DNA from: Sipunculus nudus
Lineage: Eukaryota; Annelida; Sipuncula; Golfingiida; Sipunculidae
NCBI GenBank assembly: GCA_026874595.1
Contig: CM049313.1
Coordinates: forward strand, 64,488,159 to 64,552,158
Direction: 5' to 3'
Length of the DNA stretch: 64,000 bases
A program made the translations under genes and the position numbers. Positions 1 through 12,876 of the stretch are shown one piece after another. The notes beneath the pieces are model-generated. The model was not told the DNA's origin and searched no databases. It worked only from the letters and a program-made list of their open reading frames with translations. Numbering within the stretch: the first letter of the stretch is position 1; each line of letters opens with the position of its first letter.

Positions 1-600
1 TATTGTCATTTTCTACCATTCTTTCTTATTCTCTGTCAATTATTCTTTTAACACTTTTCTTTTTCACTCTCTCTCTCTCTCTTAGTTCTTTCTTATTCTC
101 CTTTTCTATTCCCGTTCTCTCTGATTCTCTCTTACATCCTTACAAGTTTTATTCTCTTGTTGTGTCACATTCTTTCTCATTCTTGACCTTATTTAATTAC
201 CATTTTCTCTCATTCTTTCTCATTTTCCCTGTCATATTTTTCATTTTACTCATTTTACCCCCCCCCCCCCTCTTTCTTATTTTCTTGTTTTGATTCGCTC
301 TGTCTGATTTTGTTTCATTTTTTTATCTCATTTGATTCTATTTCCCCCAATCTATCGTTTTCTCTCTCTCTGAATTCATTCCAATTCTCTCATTCTATTC
401 TTATTCTGTCTCTCTTTCATTCTTATTCTCTTATTCTTACAAATTTTCTTTCACTTTGCTCACATTCTCTTTGCCCCAACCATTCTTTCTCAAACATCTC
501 CCTCACTCTTTCCCATTTTTCTCTTTCATTCTCCTTTCTCACATATTTTTTCTCACTATTCTTTCTCACTGCCTCTCGGTTTCACTTGATTTCATATAAC
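1..600. repeat. Pyrimidine-rich low-complexity tract
   Basis: The plus strand is almost wholly C and T, built from degenerate copies of a TTCTCAT-like word. The two long open frames here (3-293 and 310-639) consist of Ser, Leu and Phe codons and result from the base composition, so they are not called as genes. Confidence 0.85.
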
Positions 601-1000
601 AAGAAACATAATTACTTTTTTTATAAAACAATAAAGTAACAATGAGTTAAAACAGTAACAGTGATGTGCGTGTATGTATGAGTGTTCCCTGTCTACGACA
701 GAGTGACGACTGCTGGCCTGTGCCTTCATATTCAATTAGGTATCAAGCATATGTCATGTCAGAACGTGTGAGCTAGCTCTCTCTCTCGCTCTCGGTTGAT
801 TTTAACTATAATATTATCTTTACATATCCTCAAGCAAACCCGATGCGTATGTCAGTTGGTGAACGCTAATGTATGCATGTGTAGCTGCTCATGGCACTGT
901 ACGAAATAACAGTAAATATGACTTTATGGTCTCTGACTGACTAAGTAGTATGATTGTCACAAGAATTAGTAACACGATCTGTGGTATCATTCGTGTGTGC
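601..1000. other. Stretch with no recognised gene
   Basis: AT-rich DNA downstream of gene copy A on its minus strand. It may hold the 3' untranslated region and polyadenylation site of copy A. I see no conserved coding or repeat structure. Confidence 0.4.
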
Positions 1001-3062
1001 AGTCTTCGCCACCCATTCAGACAAGGCGCACCAGCTGGCGATAGCAGCGCCGTCTGGTGACTGGTGGTAGCACTTCTCCGGACTAAACTTCCAGGTGCTT
1101 TGGAAAAGGCTGAAAAGAGATAACACGAGCTACACAATCAAATACATCTTAGAGGTTGCATTAACTCCTTCGTATATAACGTATTGCTTTATTCATCAAA
1201 GTTTTATCATATAAAATGGTGGCTCGTGGAAAATAAAGACTGTATCATTAGAAACATATCTGAGAGGAACAATTCCAATTTACACAAGATTGCGTGCATG
1301 AGCCGCACTCATGAACAGAAGTACACATTATCTATATTGAATATTATAAACATTATAATTTTATATCGAATGAACATATTATTCTATAACTAGGCATATC
1401 AATTACCACACAATAATTTATCAATTGTCACGTCTACCGAAGAGGTTATGTTCTCAACCACTGACAACCAGGTCTGTTTGATTATTTTGTATTTTTGCCG
1501 TTTGATATTGACCAAGGCTTTGGAAAATGGAAGTACATCAAAAACACAATTATATTTATGGAGCAGGTGGCTTATTTCGTCTTGACAGAGGCGACCTCTC
1601 TAACGAGTGTTTTACCATTTACAATTTACAATTCGTACTCTTTTCATACCTGTCCTGGTAACTTGGGGACGGTCACATCACCATCGGGCCGGTGTGAATA
1701 CATCAACCCAGCTCCAGGCTTCCAGAGCGGTTTACTTTTTGATACCGTTTGATCAGCCTCTACACGGTCATGTTGCTTGGATGACGTCATCACGGCTCTG
1801 GGACGACGTAGCGGTTTTCGTTTTGGTACTCTGACGTCACCACGTGGAAATTGCTTGAAAGAATCGCAGATCGGGGGTACTCTATCGTTCAGGTTTAATG
1901 CGTTAATTTGCTGACAGGTGTCGGCCACTGACTCGCGTTCTGACCGACGCTGACATTTTGAGTTTGATACGTCTGACGAAAACTCTTTGAATGTGCCCTC
2001 AAGCTGCTGTTGTGGTGCTTGCTTAGGACTACACGATTCGAATGTGATGATTGAAAGATTTAAACCAAGAGAGGAGTTCACGGGATTTGATTGCGTATGA
2101 TCGCTGCTGATCTGTCCATCAGAGTCGTCGGCGCTCAAAGATTGTTCATAAGACTGACGATAGGTGTCAGCACATGAGATGAGTGGATCAAGCATAGTTT
2201 GTACACTTGACAGCGTGTCATGGGTATCGACTGTCTGTGGACTACAACATTCCATGCGTGTTATTGATAGTTCGTCCTCAGAAAAGGCGTCATCGTGACA
2301 GTGATGCCTCAGCTGTTGTCCTAGCGACCGCCTGGCTTCATCTCTAGCGGCAGCAGCCGGTGATGGCGCGGCGCACGTGGTCTCCTGGTCTACGGAATAC
2401 GGCAGAGAAGTAACAGATGATGGTAGATCAGAAGATTCAGCTTGTTTAACTGATGAAAACGAACCATCTTTTACTGGGGACGGTTCATCGGCGGGTTTTA
2501 AAGTTTCTATAGTCGCGCGGTTCATGGCGGACTTGTCTGTAGTAATGTAACATCTGACAAGCATACACGCCGCGATGACTGGTGCTAATAGTGGCTCCCC
2601 AATTCGCCAAAATTCATCTATCTTTTTGTTGAGCAGAAACACAAGAACATCCGGGTCAGCACAAGTCTGAGTCTCTGTAAATAATAAAATAGAAACAAAG
2701 TATTACCAATTTGAAGACATATTTATAATTTGATATGACAAGTTTATGTAAACAATAACAGGAGAGTTTCCATTTAAAAAAAGTGGTCATGGTAATAGGC
2801 GTTTTCTTTTTTCTTTCCCCCGAGTTAATGTTTGCTGTAGAGGGGGAGACGGACAGAAAAGTAGCATTTTACGCCATTAATTATACAGAGGTATTTATTT
2901 GTCTATATTTAGATACAATTAAAGGAGCTTTAAAACAGATAAAAAAAAAACCGCCACTGTATAAAATCATATGCAATCAGTCTATCATGCTGGGAAAAAT
3001 TATCAAACATTTTTGCAAAAAAAAAATAATAAAAATAAATACAAATAAAAGGGCATAATTAC

Positions 3063-3541
3063 CAGCATCAACAGCAGAGGGCGCAGCATTTCGGGTCGCT
3101 AAATTTTGTTCTCTGATATGTGACTCTGCAAAAAATTGAAAATAATATTTTTTTAAATCTAAGAACGGATCAATATACACAATGTATTCATAAATTCCAT
3201 TGATGGCTGAACTAAATAGAGCAGATTCATGAAAATATTTTCACATTTGGTATATGCTTATCTGATTTGCCGTCAGGTGCCCTTAATAAATTTATTTTGA
3301 TTATTTTTGCGGGTACCAATATATCAAAAACATGTTAATATTAAAAAAGCAAGCAGCATGTGTGCGGTGACATCCAAGTTTTCTAGCCTATCTTCATAAA
3401 AGCTCCAAGGGAGTACTTTTAGTTTATAAAGGTCAGATAGTTTATTAAACCCCTTTACATAAATAGACCACGTTGTTAAGAAGGCGTATTTACCTGTTTC
3501 CCCAGCAGAGGGCGTTGAGGTTTGCCCTGTGTCCTGTGGAT
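3063..3541 (-). other. Two repeated micro-exons of copy A
   Basis: Exons 3541-3494 (48 bp) and 3125-3063 (63 bp) both begin and end in phase 1, so either can be skipped or duplicated without changing frame. They end TPSAGETG and NAAPSAVDAG, matching the (R)SAAPS..EAG ending of micro-exons in copies B and C. Each has a pyrimidine-AG acceptor and a GTAAWT donor. The DNA around the APS codons reads, on the plus strand, as a CTCF-like core (3501-3514 and 3071-3084). Confidence 0.7.
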
Positions 3542-5029
3542 CTGCTAAAAAATAAAAAAAAATCTTATTATAATTATTACCTCATGAGGAGTTCAATGGA
3601 TCTCATTGTATGCCATATATCAAATTAATGTTTACAAAAGTAATTAAATTCAGACTTCATTAATCTTCTAATCATTGTTACCCGGACACATCAGGTTGAA
3701 TATCTTGTATTCTGTTGAAAATGTTTTGTTTATTTATCAAGTACATAGTTAACTAGAGATCAGCATTTGCGCCCCAGGTCATGGCATTAAACATTAGGTT
3801 ATGTTAAAAAAATAAATAGGAGGTGCAGATCTGTCATCTGTGACTATGAATCTGATTTAGCGCTACTATGACCAGAAAAAAAAACATTTCTCGACAATAC
3901 TTCTTGAAAGCTTCATATTGGAAATGTAAGCATACCTGGACAATGTCCACTTTAAAAAGCTGACAGCATTTGTTATCGGTTATACACCAGTCTACAATAC
4001 ATAAAAGTAATCAGTAAATAAACTAAAATTACCATTACTTATGTTCACGTCCTGTGAATCCAGGAGAGGCTGATCATCAGTATTAAGCTCACTAGGGGCG
4101 CCACTATCGGCGGCCGATGTTTCAGATTTTTCCACTGAGCAGATTTTTTCTTGTTCTGACTTGGGTGTGATCCGTGGTTGGCTTGGCTTTTGAGAATTCC
4201 CGAACTCTTTCTCATCGCGTTCATCAAGCCTTATATTGGCACTAGATTTAACATTGATAGGAGTCTGGCGTGATACATGAGCATTTGGTGTTTTAGCAGT
4301 TTGTTTTTTAAGATGTCTAATGTATGATTCATTCCAACAGGAAACCTTGGCTTTGTTCATCCCTCTGTTCGATGACATAATCGTATTTTCCCCTTTCGTA
4401 ATCGCACCCACAGATCGATTTTTTCCCCGTTGAGCGGAAATTGACTGTGATGTCACACGTGCTGCCTGATTTGTTACGGACAGTTTTCAAAGCTCCTTCT
4501 TGGGTTTTACAGTTCATTTAACTATGGTCAGACACACAGTGGCTTGAAGGTTTACAATTACCACCACAATGTTCAAGTTTGACCCTCTTTCCTGTTTTCT
4601 CTGTACCTGTCGTCTGCACAGCTGCATCACTTTTGGCGCCTTTTTTCTTCATCTTACCGAAAGCTTTGATACTCTGTTGAACCATATTCTTTCTATTGTG
4701 ATCAGTGGTAACGAGCTTTCTCTGGAAACACGACATGATTCAGGGTGGGGAAATGTTACTTACAATAATACAACAATACACTAGCTGTGTCAAAGGCTCA
4801 AAGCTAAATACACGTTTGCACAGGTGTAATTATTTAAATGAACCAGAATACCGAAGAAACCACTGCTGCAAATATTTACCTGTGAAAAAGACAAAAAAAG
4901 GGAAGTAAGATCATTGTTTTATATATGAATTAAGAGTTGCCTGCTACTAGAAGCGTTCATAGATAGGATTAAGTTATTATTTTTCGGCAGGCTTATCCGA
5001 AAAGAAGCAGATATAGTAAGCCTCCGTGT

Positions 5030-5895
5030 CCTTTTGGCCCGACTGTCTAGCTGCATCTCTCGACAAAGGTGGTCCCCTTGGTGGTTTATGGTTGTGTGGC
5101 AGAGAATTTTTTCCTTTTACAGAAGTATGATCTGCTCACTAAGTTTTTTTAGACTTTTTTCACACAAAATTTCCCAGGGAAAAGACAATGGACAAATACT
5201 GTTACCAAAACAATTGTTCAATACGAACAGACACAATTCTCTCTCCGCACACAAAATGACTCTGAATTGTCAATGTTTACGCAAATCAAGCCTGAATGTC
5301 TTATGTGTAGCTGCTGGTGGGAATGTGCGAAAGCTGTACCCACCTCATTACCTAAGATAATGTATATGGTAAAACTTTTAGCAGCATTATCTGCCCAGGA
5401 AATGCTTCGTCATCTGTGTGTTAAACTTTATAATCACCCAGTTTATCATGTGATCTTGACATGTGATGCAACATTGTCCCCTAGAGAACAATTTTGGTCC
5501 GTTATAAATCACCGTATGGATATCCATTTTGCTGCTTTTCTCATCAATCTTGACGATAATGAACTTGTACAAATTATCCTGGGAAACAAACAAATTGTTT
5601 ATCTTATTATGACCATATGTTTTTCATGTACACAAGTGCTATGTTTGGCCAAGGTATAAAATATTTCCTTGATCAACTATTACCGGAATCATGCGTTTGG
5701 CTATAAAAGCATTAATTAATTAACTCTGTATCTACTTTGTATAACTAACTAGAACAACATGACACTCTGTATAGCTATTTAATATTTCTCATGATGTTGC
5801 ATGTTCTTTTTTTTTGTTTTTTTTTCAACTTAAATTGATTGTACACTCTACGAATTCGGATGAATAAAGATTATCAATCAATCAATCAGGCCATA
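5030..5895 (+). mobile_element. Decayed 3' end of a non-LTR retrotransposon (LINE)
   Basis: The piece ends in AATAAAGATTATC followed by an ATCA simple repeat (about 5864-5888), a typical LINE tail. The frame 5267-5659 has a C-terminal LINE-like layout: Cys/His residues, then REQFWSVINHR and a stretch rich in Leu-Asp-Asp. The upstream frame 5034-5360 overlaps it in another phase, so the ORF is broken. No reverse transcriptase core is present. It lies in intron 1 of gene copy A on the opposite strand. The family is not certain; a CR1/L2-like clade is a guess. Confidence 0.45.
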
Positions 5896-6473
5896 TCATA
5901 ATATTTCAGAAATACTGACAATATTTGTTCTTGAACAAATTAATACAATTTTACTCGGGGGAACAAATCTGATGTATGATGATGTATTGGGGAATAGCTG
6001 GAAACTAATCAGTCTTCCTGTTACTAGACCTCACTTTATAGAATTGTCGTACACCAAAAATGGTTATATAACATGAAGCTGTCTGACATCTGTACGTAGA
6101 CAATGCTGCCTAAGCACTTCTTTGCTAGATTTTACTAATTGGTGGCGTATTTTTTTAAGAAACAATACAACTGCAAGTTGTGGATACATCATTTGGTTTT
6201 GATTTGATTAGCAATATTACCATAGCCTAGGTGTGATTTTAAGGAGCTCTTAATGGGTCTTGAAATATGTATGTTGAAGTAGTTTGTATATAGGTACTCA
6301 GTATGTTGGGTCACTTGGATGAACTTTCCATAATACTGTTTCAAAACCTATTTTCAAAATACTATTTTCATAACCTAATTTGAAGTAGAAAAGAAAAATT
6401 ACTTAAATTAATAATTATTTTTACACTGATAGTGTGCACATATAAAATACATCAGTATGTATTACATTCTTAC

Positions 6474-6960
6474 CTGAAAAACTTCTGTGGCTCTAGATTA
6501 TCACGTGTATTACGCCGCTGTATACGAGTGGTTCCTCGTGTAGAATATGAATGTACAACAAGAGACATATTTACCCTATATATACCCTCCGTATAGAACA
6601 GCCGAGGGGACCACGCGATGACTTAACAAGCTGCGGACATCGTGAGCTTGTTAGCGACTACCTCCACCTCTTCAGCTAAACGAGCCGACTCCCCCTACTA
6701 AAGCTGGGGTTAGCTTCCCCGCCCCCGTTATCCAGGTGGGGTAACTGTCCCTGGCCTGCCGAGGTGACCACGTCCTGACTTAACGACAACCTCCACCTGG
6801 TCAAATAAATGAGCCGACTTCCGTACCCAACTGGGGTGAGCTTACCCCGCTCCGGTGTCCAGGTGGGGGAACTATCCCCCTCCCGCTAAACCAATCAAAA
6901 GGACGTGGCTTAATGGTATAGTCTGAGGACCAAGTGCGCGAAAGATTATCTTTCCCTGAT
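6474..6960 (-). promoter_or_regulatory. Promoter and non-coding first exon of copy A
   Basis: The minus strand carries a TATA box (6584-6577) followed by about 75 bp and a donor, TTTTCAG|GTAAGA at 6474. Upstream of the TATA box are two tandem ~157-bp modules, marked by GCCGAGGGGACCACG near 6601 and GCCGAGGTGACCACG near 6758 (plus-strand reading). The modules share GATA-like (AGATAA-related), GC-box-like and TGACC/GGTCA-like words with the promoters of copies B and C. The start site is inferred from the TATA position. Confidence 0.6.
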
Positions 6961-8360
6961 CAACTTCCGCCAGAGCACAGTTTGAGGACAAGATGACCCG
7001 AGCTGTGATTCAGTGAGTGGTAACGACGTTCATTTCTCTTACATTCAGGACCATCTGGCAAGAAATGAAGACAACTGCCTTTCATCATATTTATTTAACA
7101 CACAGTGGTCAAATAACGAATGACATGACCAATTAATCGGGTCGTTGAGGGTTCGATATGGAAAAAATGATAGACAACTGAACTTGATGCCATTCTATAC
7201 GCCAAAGTCTAAAGAAAGACATTACCAAAATCCACTAAAATCCGTTTTGGGGAAAATTTTAAGAGCGGTTTCAATTTTAATATTTTAAATATGAAAAATA
7301 ATAGAGAAAGTCCCTTATAACGTGATATTAAAAGCCTAATTGTCACATTATTGCATATATAGAACGTCATAGTCATTTCGAGATGTGTACTTGGTTTATC
7401 GACTCCACAAGGTTGGCCTTCATTAATTAATTTTACAATTAAAATTCAAATTCAAATTTTAAATAAGAAAATACATTCATGATCAAAGTTGATTTGGCGC
7501 TTTGAGAAAAAGACAGTAACACAACCATTGTACATAATTTGCCAACCTACATTCGGGGTTAATCATTGTGCAACAACTTAACATTTTATAATAATCTCGT
7601 TGTCATGGCTACAGGGATTAACCCAGAAACTAATGAATATATTTCATTCGAGAAAATAACAAACAGATATGAAAAACATTTTTTGAAAAGTAGGAAAAAC
7701 TATTAATTTTGTGAAATTCTCGTATTTAAATGACAAAACTTGATATAACATATAGCTCCATAATAATTTATTATCAGTATATCAGAAGATGACAAGAAAT
7801 GGCACATCTGTAATCTGAGACCATTCACGTACTTTTGCTATACTTATTTGCTATAAAATATTTTAGATTGATTAAATGCTAAAACATTTCACTCATTTAT
7901 TAAAGAAAATATGAGAAAAAGTTATGAGTATGGAGAAATAAATGACATAATTGTCTGCATAATTTAAATTTAATTTTTTAGAAAAACACAATGAAATAAA
8001 TGAATGATTTAAGATGGGATTTTGAATAAATAACCCCATTGATGAATCCGTATTGACAGGAGATATTCAGAAAAAATATTACAGGAGAAGCGGCAGCAGC
8101 AATTGAAGAAGAAATAATGGTGACTGAAAGAGTTTAAGAAGAGATTTAGTAGAGTCACAGAAAATAATACTAGTATTTATGCTAGCTATGACATGATGTT
8201 ATAGTATATTATGTTATAGTGCACTTTATTGTTCTGAATACAGTTTATAGAATTATTTATACAACTATGTGTGTTCTAAATATGGAATGTTCCGGAGACC
8301 AGGGATGTGTTATCTCAATTAAATTTGCAACTTATTCATAAAATATCACTCTATTTCTTT
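6961..8360. other. AT-rich gene-free DNA upstream of copy A
   Basis: I see no coding exon, RNA gene or clear transposon boundary here. Several A/T-rich runs occur. The last part leads into an (AT)n microsatellite. Confidence 0.4.
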
Positions 8361-8364
8361 CCAA

Positions 8365-8367
<3 letters not shown>

Positions 8368-8428
<61 letters not shown>
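8368..8428. repeat. (AT)n microsatellite
   Basis: About 30 uninterrupted AT dinucleotides. Confidence 0.95.
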
Positions 8429-8431
<3 letters not shown>

Positions 8432-8439
8432 AGGTTTTT

Positions 8440-9454
8440 TTATAATCTTTTTAAGCGAACTCTGATAGTTTTAGATTTTTTTGTGCAGGCACGGGGCGGC
8501 TGCACGGATGACTGTTTTATAACATTTGTAGGCAGCTATAATCGGTGCAGGGGGGGGGGGGGCGCGGGGGACTCATAACTGTATTATAATTTTGTAGAGA
8601 AGCGGGCTTTATAATTGTTGTAAGACATACTGGAAAAGGGGATGGAAGCTTAACTAAAATTGTTGTTGCCATTAAAAGGGGGGTTAACGTATGAGAGGGC
8701 TGACCTCTTAAGGAAGTGAAGAGGGAGGGGAGGGGAGGGTGTTAGTTCCTGACTGTTTTATAATCTTGAACGTCTCTAATAATTTCTGTGGGCAGGGAAC
8801 CTATAGGAACGGTTAACATATGAATATTTTGTGGATTTAAAGGCTAAACACCTGATTGTTTTAGAATTTTTCAGTCATAGAAGAGAATTGACGGGTACTG
8901 ATGCAATAGGATTTTTATATGATATTTTGAGGCAAGAAAGTGAAATGGTTGGAGGGAGGGAGGGGGGGGGTATGGATCTGATCTGATTACTACCTTTGAA
9001 GGCAGATAGGATTGAGAAAGGAGGCTGAACAATTGATTGTTTTATTATTAAGGGCGGGGGGCTTAAAAAATCTGATATAATTTTGTGAGCTGGGGGGGGG
9101 GGGGGGGGGAGTTGGTTCGAGTAACATATCAGGAGCTGATTCGGGGGGGGGGGGGGGTTGGGGGGGGGGGTCCGGACCCCCGCTTTTTCATCCGCTGCAA
9201 CTTTTCAGAATACTTCTAGCGGCCTGGACCCCTATTTTCCGGACCTGCAAACCTTTTTTTTAGATTTTTCATTAGTATTTCTTTGCTGGATCGCCTTTTC
9301 CTTAAATCCTGGATCCGCCCCTGTATTTGACAGTATAATAATTTTTAAAATGTTGTTTTATAATCTTATTAAGCGAAGTCATGACTGTTGTAGATTTTTA
9401 GTTTGGTAAGTGCAAGGACGGGGCGGCTGCACTTATGACTATTTTATATATATA
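8440..9454. repeat. G-rich degenerate minisatellite, part 1
   Basis: Repeated units have a core close to ACTGTTTTATAATTTT, then a short spacer, GGCAGG and a run of 8-17 G. Examples of the G-runs lie near 8550, 8957, 9093 and 9144. The word AAGCGAA..CTGATAGTT.TAGATTTTT plus GGGGCGGCTGCAC occurs at about 8451-8510 and again at about 9370-9435, so larger units also duplicated. Units read as the reverse complement of the C-rich array at 39.9-41.4 kb. Confidence 0.65.
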
Positions 9455-10871
9455 CAGTCGAAACTCTATAATGTGGGCACCCCTGGGACTGGACCAAAGT
9501 GCCCACTTTATAGAGGTGCCCACTATATGGAGGTAATGGCCAGCACATAGTGCTGCCCCCTAGTGTGATATATTGCTATAATTACTCGTGTTTTGAGATA
9601 ACTAAATCAACTTATTTCATGTACCATCTCTCTCTCTATTTAACGATAAGTTTCTCAGTGACAATTTATTTTTAATTATCAAGACATTTGTTAGAAAATA
9701 TGTATTTTATTACATAAAAGTATGGACAAAAATTAGCACAATAAAAGGAAGCTGTGTGCAGATGGTCACTAAGATAGCTGAACTCATATATTTTTTATAT
9801 ATGTTTATATATATATATGAATTCATTTTTTATATTTTATAAGCACAACATAGCAAAGCAGCATGTGGTATTTAGCATTACCATGGGAAATAATAATTCT
9901 TAATAACATATTCTTTGAAATCTAGTCTTTTCTAATTAAAAAAATACACAAGTAAAAAAGAAAAGACAGTACGTCACTAATCTAAATACTATCATCTTAA
10001 GAAAACATTCAATATCAAGTTGACAAGTAAGTAAAACAAAAACATCAATCCAGTCACTAGAAGTCCATAAAACATTTGAAGCGTTTGATACACTTTGAAT
10101 GATGTGTTAAATTGTCACAATTCTTAATTCTCTGTGAAAAGTCTGTGACTGTAGATTGTTTGGAGCAAAGTGCACGCTGTAGCTTTGCATTTGCTATTAC
10201 AGAGTCCAGGTTGAACACCATTTCAACAGTGTAAATTGTTATGTAACATTTATTGAATAAACACTGCCCTGGTCTAGTGGGCATGTACCTAACTACTTTT
10301 GATGGGCCAGAAGGGCATTTAGCTGTGTCACCTCATCACAAAGTATTAATTGGGTGAATGAGTTGGGCTTCCGTCCACTCTTGGTAGCCAAACTCACCAA
10401 TATAATTCAATTAGCACAGAGCAATCTAGTCTGGGGTGATCTCTGACTTGAGCCGGTGCAGGCATATTAATCTAATTAGTATGCATGCATCCCAAACTGA
10501 GTCTTTAGTCAAGTAGATTATAATCATTATTATGCAATGTTCACTTGTACACCTCTAAATCTGGTTCATTTTTTTTATTGTTATTATTAAAATTTATGAA
10601 TATATTAATAAATAATTAAGAAATAATATTATCTTAATAACTTAAAAAGCGCTATAAAGAAGGCTTACAAAGATGCAATTAGGAGATAATTCAACCCTGA
10701 AAATCCGTGAAGTGCCCACATTAGCTCTGGAAAACTGCCCACTTTACAGAATATAGAGGTGCCTACATTAACTAAACATAATAAAGAGAAGAAAAAATGG
10801 GACTGCCCAAAAGTGCCCACTTTATAGAGGTGCCCACTTTATAGAGGTGCCCACTAGGAGAGGTTCCACTG
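9455..10871. mobile_element. Non-autonomous Tc1/mariner-type (pogo-like) element
   Basis: The ends are inverted: the left begins CAGTCGAAACTCTATAA and the right, read on the minus strand, begins CAGTGGAACCTCTCCTA. Both are flanked by TA (9453-9454 and 10872-10873). Subterminal blocks of GTGCCCACTTTATAGAGG repeat at both ends, twice on the right. TA duplication and CAGTGGAACCTC-type ends are typical of pogo/Tigger-like transposons (family knowledge). No transposase frame is visible; the 75-codon frame at 10057-10284 has no recognisable motif. The element sits inside the G-rich minisatellite, which continues on both sides. Confidence 0.7.
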
Positions 10872-11110
10872 TAATATTGGTAGGCAGGTTATTGGTTGGG
10901 GGGGGGGGGGGGGGGGTTGAACTCATTACTTTCTTATAATTTTGAAGAAGCGAGAGAAGCAGCCTCATTTTAATTACAATTATTGAAGGCAGGACAGGGG
11001 TAGGATTGTTGTGTGTGTGTGGGGGGGGGGGGGGACTCATCACTGTTTAATATTTTGGACGGGGGGGGGGTGCGGCTGAGCTCATGACGGTTTTATTGTT
11101 TATGGGAGTA
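10872..11110. repeat. G-rich degenerate minisatellite, part 2
   Basis: Continuation of the array after the pogo-like insertion: units with ACTCATTACT..TTATAATTTTG, GGCAGG and G-runs near 10899-10916, 11022 and 11062. Confidence 0.6.
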
Positions 11111-11141
11111 GTTTTTTTGTGTCCAGTGAGGCGGGGGTTAG

Positions 11142-12314
11142 CGGTGGCTCGTATAGGACACCCAGAATTTTTTTTATCTCGTTCCCACGTGATAGTTTCT
11201 CGTGGCCACGCGATAATTATCTCGTTACGACGAGATAGTATCTCATTCCCACGCGATAATTATCTCGTTCCCACGCGATAATTATCTCGTTCCAACGAGA
11301 TAGTTTCTCGTAGCCACGCGATAATTATCTCGTTCCCACCCGTTAGTATCGCGTGGCCACGCGTTAGTATGCCATGCTAGCTAAAGCCCTCATTTGGACA
11401 AGAATGTCTGTGGTCTGTTGTATGTTGAGCATTGATGCAGCTTAAATTGTTTTTTTTTTATGTTTTTCGTTGTATGTGCGTTTGCGCCGAATGCTTAAAG
11501 GTAAATTTCAGCAGTTTTCATTGCGTTGGTTCAACATTTCATTGCGTTGGTTCAACTAGCCCATTTTTTTATTTGTTCATGGTAAACTGTATTGAGTTTG
11601 TTTTAGGGTAAGGGTGATATAAATCCTTGTGTACCAAACATATGAATTAAACTGAAACACTTGTTTGTATTTTACCTTTTCCGGAAAAACTTAATTTTTA
11701 AGGCTAGGGTTTGGTTTATATAATTTCGGGTATAGCGAACAGGGCAAACAAAATGTCGGTTTGTGTTATACCTCAAGGGAGAAGCTTAAAACAAAGGGGT
11801 CAGCCATGCCACTTTTTCATGACTGGGGGGGGGGGGGGCAGGGAAACATGCCCCCTAGCTTTTTAAGGAGACATTTTTTTCGAGAAATTTGCTCATTCTT
11901 CCCCCCTCACGTCTTTCTTTCCACAATAGCACTTCAGTTATGCAATTCACATTATGAAAATTTATTATGACACATATTTTACCCGAACTAACCCCCCCCC
12001 CACCCTTTCCCTGCTCACACATTCTCTGAATAAACATGGCCCATGAGTGTTGTACGAGTCCTGGTTTCAACATTTCAGGTCTCAGCATATTAAGCCCACT
12101 CCAAATTCATGCAAGTCTTCATTTTAAGATGAAGGTCTTGTCTATCTACATTTATCTCGTTCCCTCGCGATAATTATCGCGTGGCCACGAGATACTTACG
12201 CGTGGGAACGAGATAATTATCGCGTCGGAACGAGATACTAAAGCGTGGGAACGAGATACTATCTCTTGGGAACGAAATAAAAATTATTTTGTGCATGTCC
12301 TACACAAGCCACCG
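11142..12314. mobile_element. Foldback-like element with internally repeated inverted arms
   Basis: The left end reads CGGTGGCTCGTATAGGACA. The right end, on the minus strand, reads CGGTGGCTTGTGTAGGACA. Next to each end lies an arm of ~22-bp units related to ATCTCGTTCCCACGCGATAA: about 11 units on the left (11168-11370) and about 7 on the right (12150-12285), in inverted orientation. Many units are themselves near-palindromes (ATCTCG..CGAGAT). TAG flanks both sides (11139-11141 and 12315-12317), suggesting a 3-bp target duplication. The interior (11380-12140) shows no transposase. The superfamily is unassigned. Confidence 0.65.
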
Positions 12315-12359
12315 TAGGGAGTTCGAACTATTTGTATGATTATTTTGTAATTCGTTTAA

Positions 12360-12500
12360 ACAGATTGGCGCGGGGTTTGGGTTAACTCATTACTATTTAT
12401 ATTTTTTAGGCAGGGAAACGCACTTGTGGTGGAATGAAGTCATATATATTTAGATTAGGGGTTTGGGTGAACTCGTTTATTCTTATAAAGTGGCTGAACG
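12360..12500. repeat. G-rich degenerate minisatellite, part 3
   Basis: Short remnant with AACTCATTACTATTTATATTTT and GGCAGGGAAACGC words matching the units at 8.4-11.1 kb. Confidence 0.4.
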
Positions 12501-12876
12501 GGGGGATCAAAATCTTCCAGTTAATTGCAGTGGATGCACGGGAAGATATTGTTTATCTAAAGATTCTTTCAATCAAACACATCGATGAGGACACTCAAAA
12601 TGAGAGAAAGAAAATATTGTATATGCACATTTTATTATATTTATTGATAACAAATAACTTTTGAGTGAAAAAAAAGATAGTGTACAGAAGTAACGAGTGT
12701 TAATGTATGTAAGTTTAAAAACAGTGAATTAAAAAACAACAATAAACAACAATAACTGAAATATACTGTAGTATACATGACATCATGATTGCAGGTCCCA
12801 TGTATTCATCAGTGAGACAACTAAATCGTCCCCGTCGCACTACCTATCGATGGAAGCGCCGTCTCGTGAGTCATAT

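Larger units (their letters stand above)
1083..6552 (-). pseudogene. Gene copy A of an unrecognised three-copy family (disrupted)
   Basis: Family unknown. The structure was read by comparison with copies B and C. There is a non-coding exon 1 (about 6552-6474, donor GTAAGA). Exon 2 has its ATG at 4736 and ends at 4033. Micro-exons lie at 3541-3494 (16 codons) and 3125-3063 (21 codons). The large exon is 2674-1650, and the last exon, 1109-1083, ends in TAG. All introns are GT-AG. The coding frame breaks twice in exon 2: a TAA at 4520-4518 stands where copy B has AAA, and the frame then shifts near 4410 in an A-rich run. Downstream exons remain open and keep phase. Conserved features are a Lys-rich N-terminus with QQSIKAF, KVSCWN in exon 2, FLLNKKIDE in the large exon and a PLRRPR motif near the C-terminus. 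The breaks could be real decay or homopolymer errors, although the TAA is a substitution. A LINE fragment lies in intron 1. Confidence 0.7.

Noticed and set aside
3-639. Two open frames rich in Ser, Leu and Phe
   Set aside because: They follow from a pyrimidine-only sequence and show no domain or splice structure.
889-1137. Open frame of 82 codons on the minus strand
   Set aside because: It covers the last exon and 3' region of copy A in a different frame from the one supported by the paralogs.
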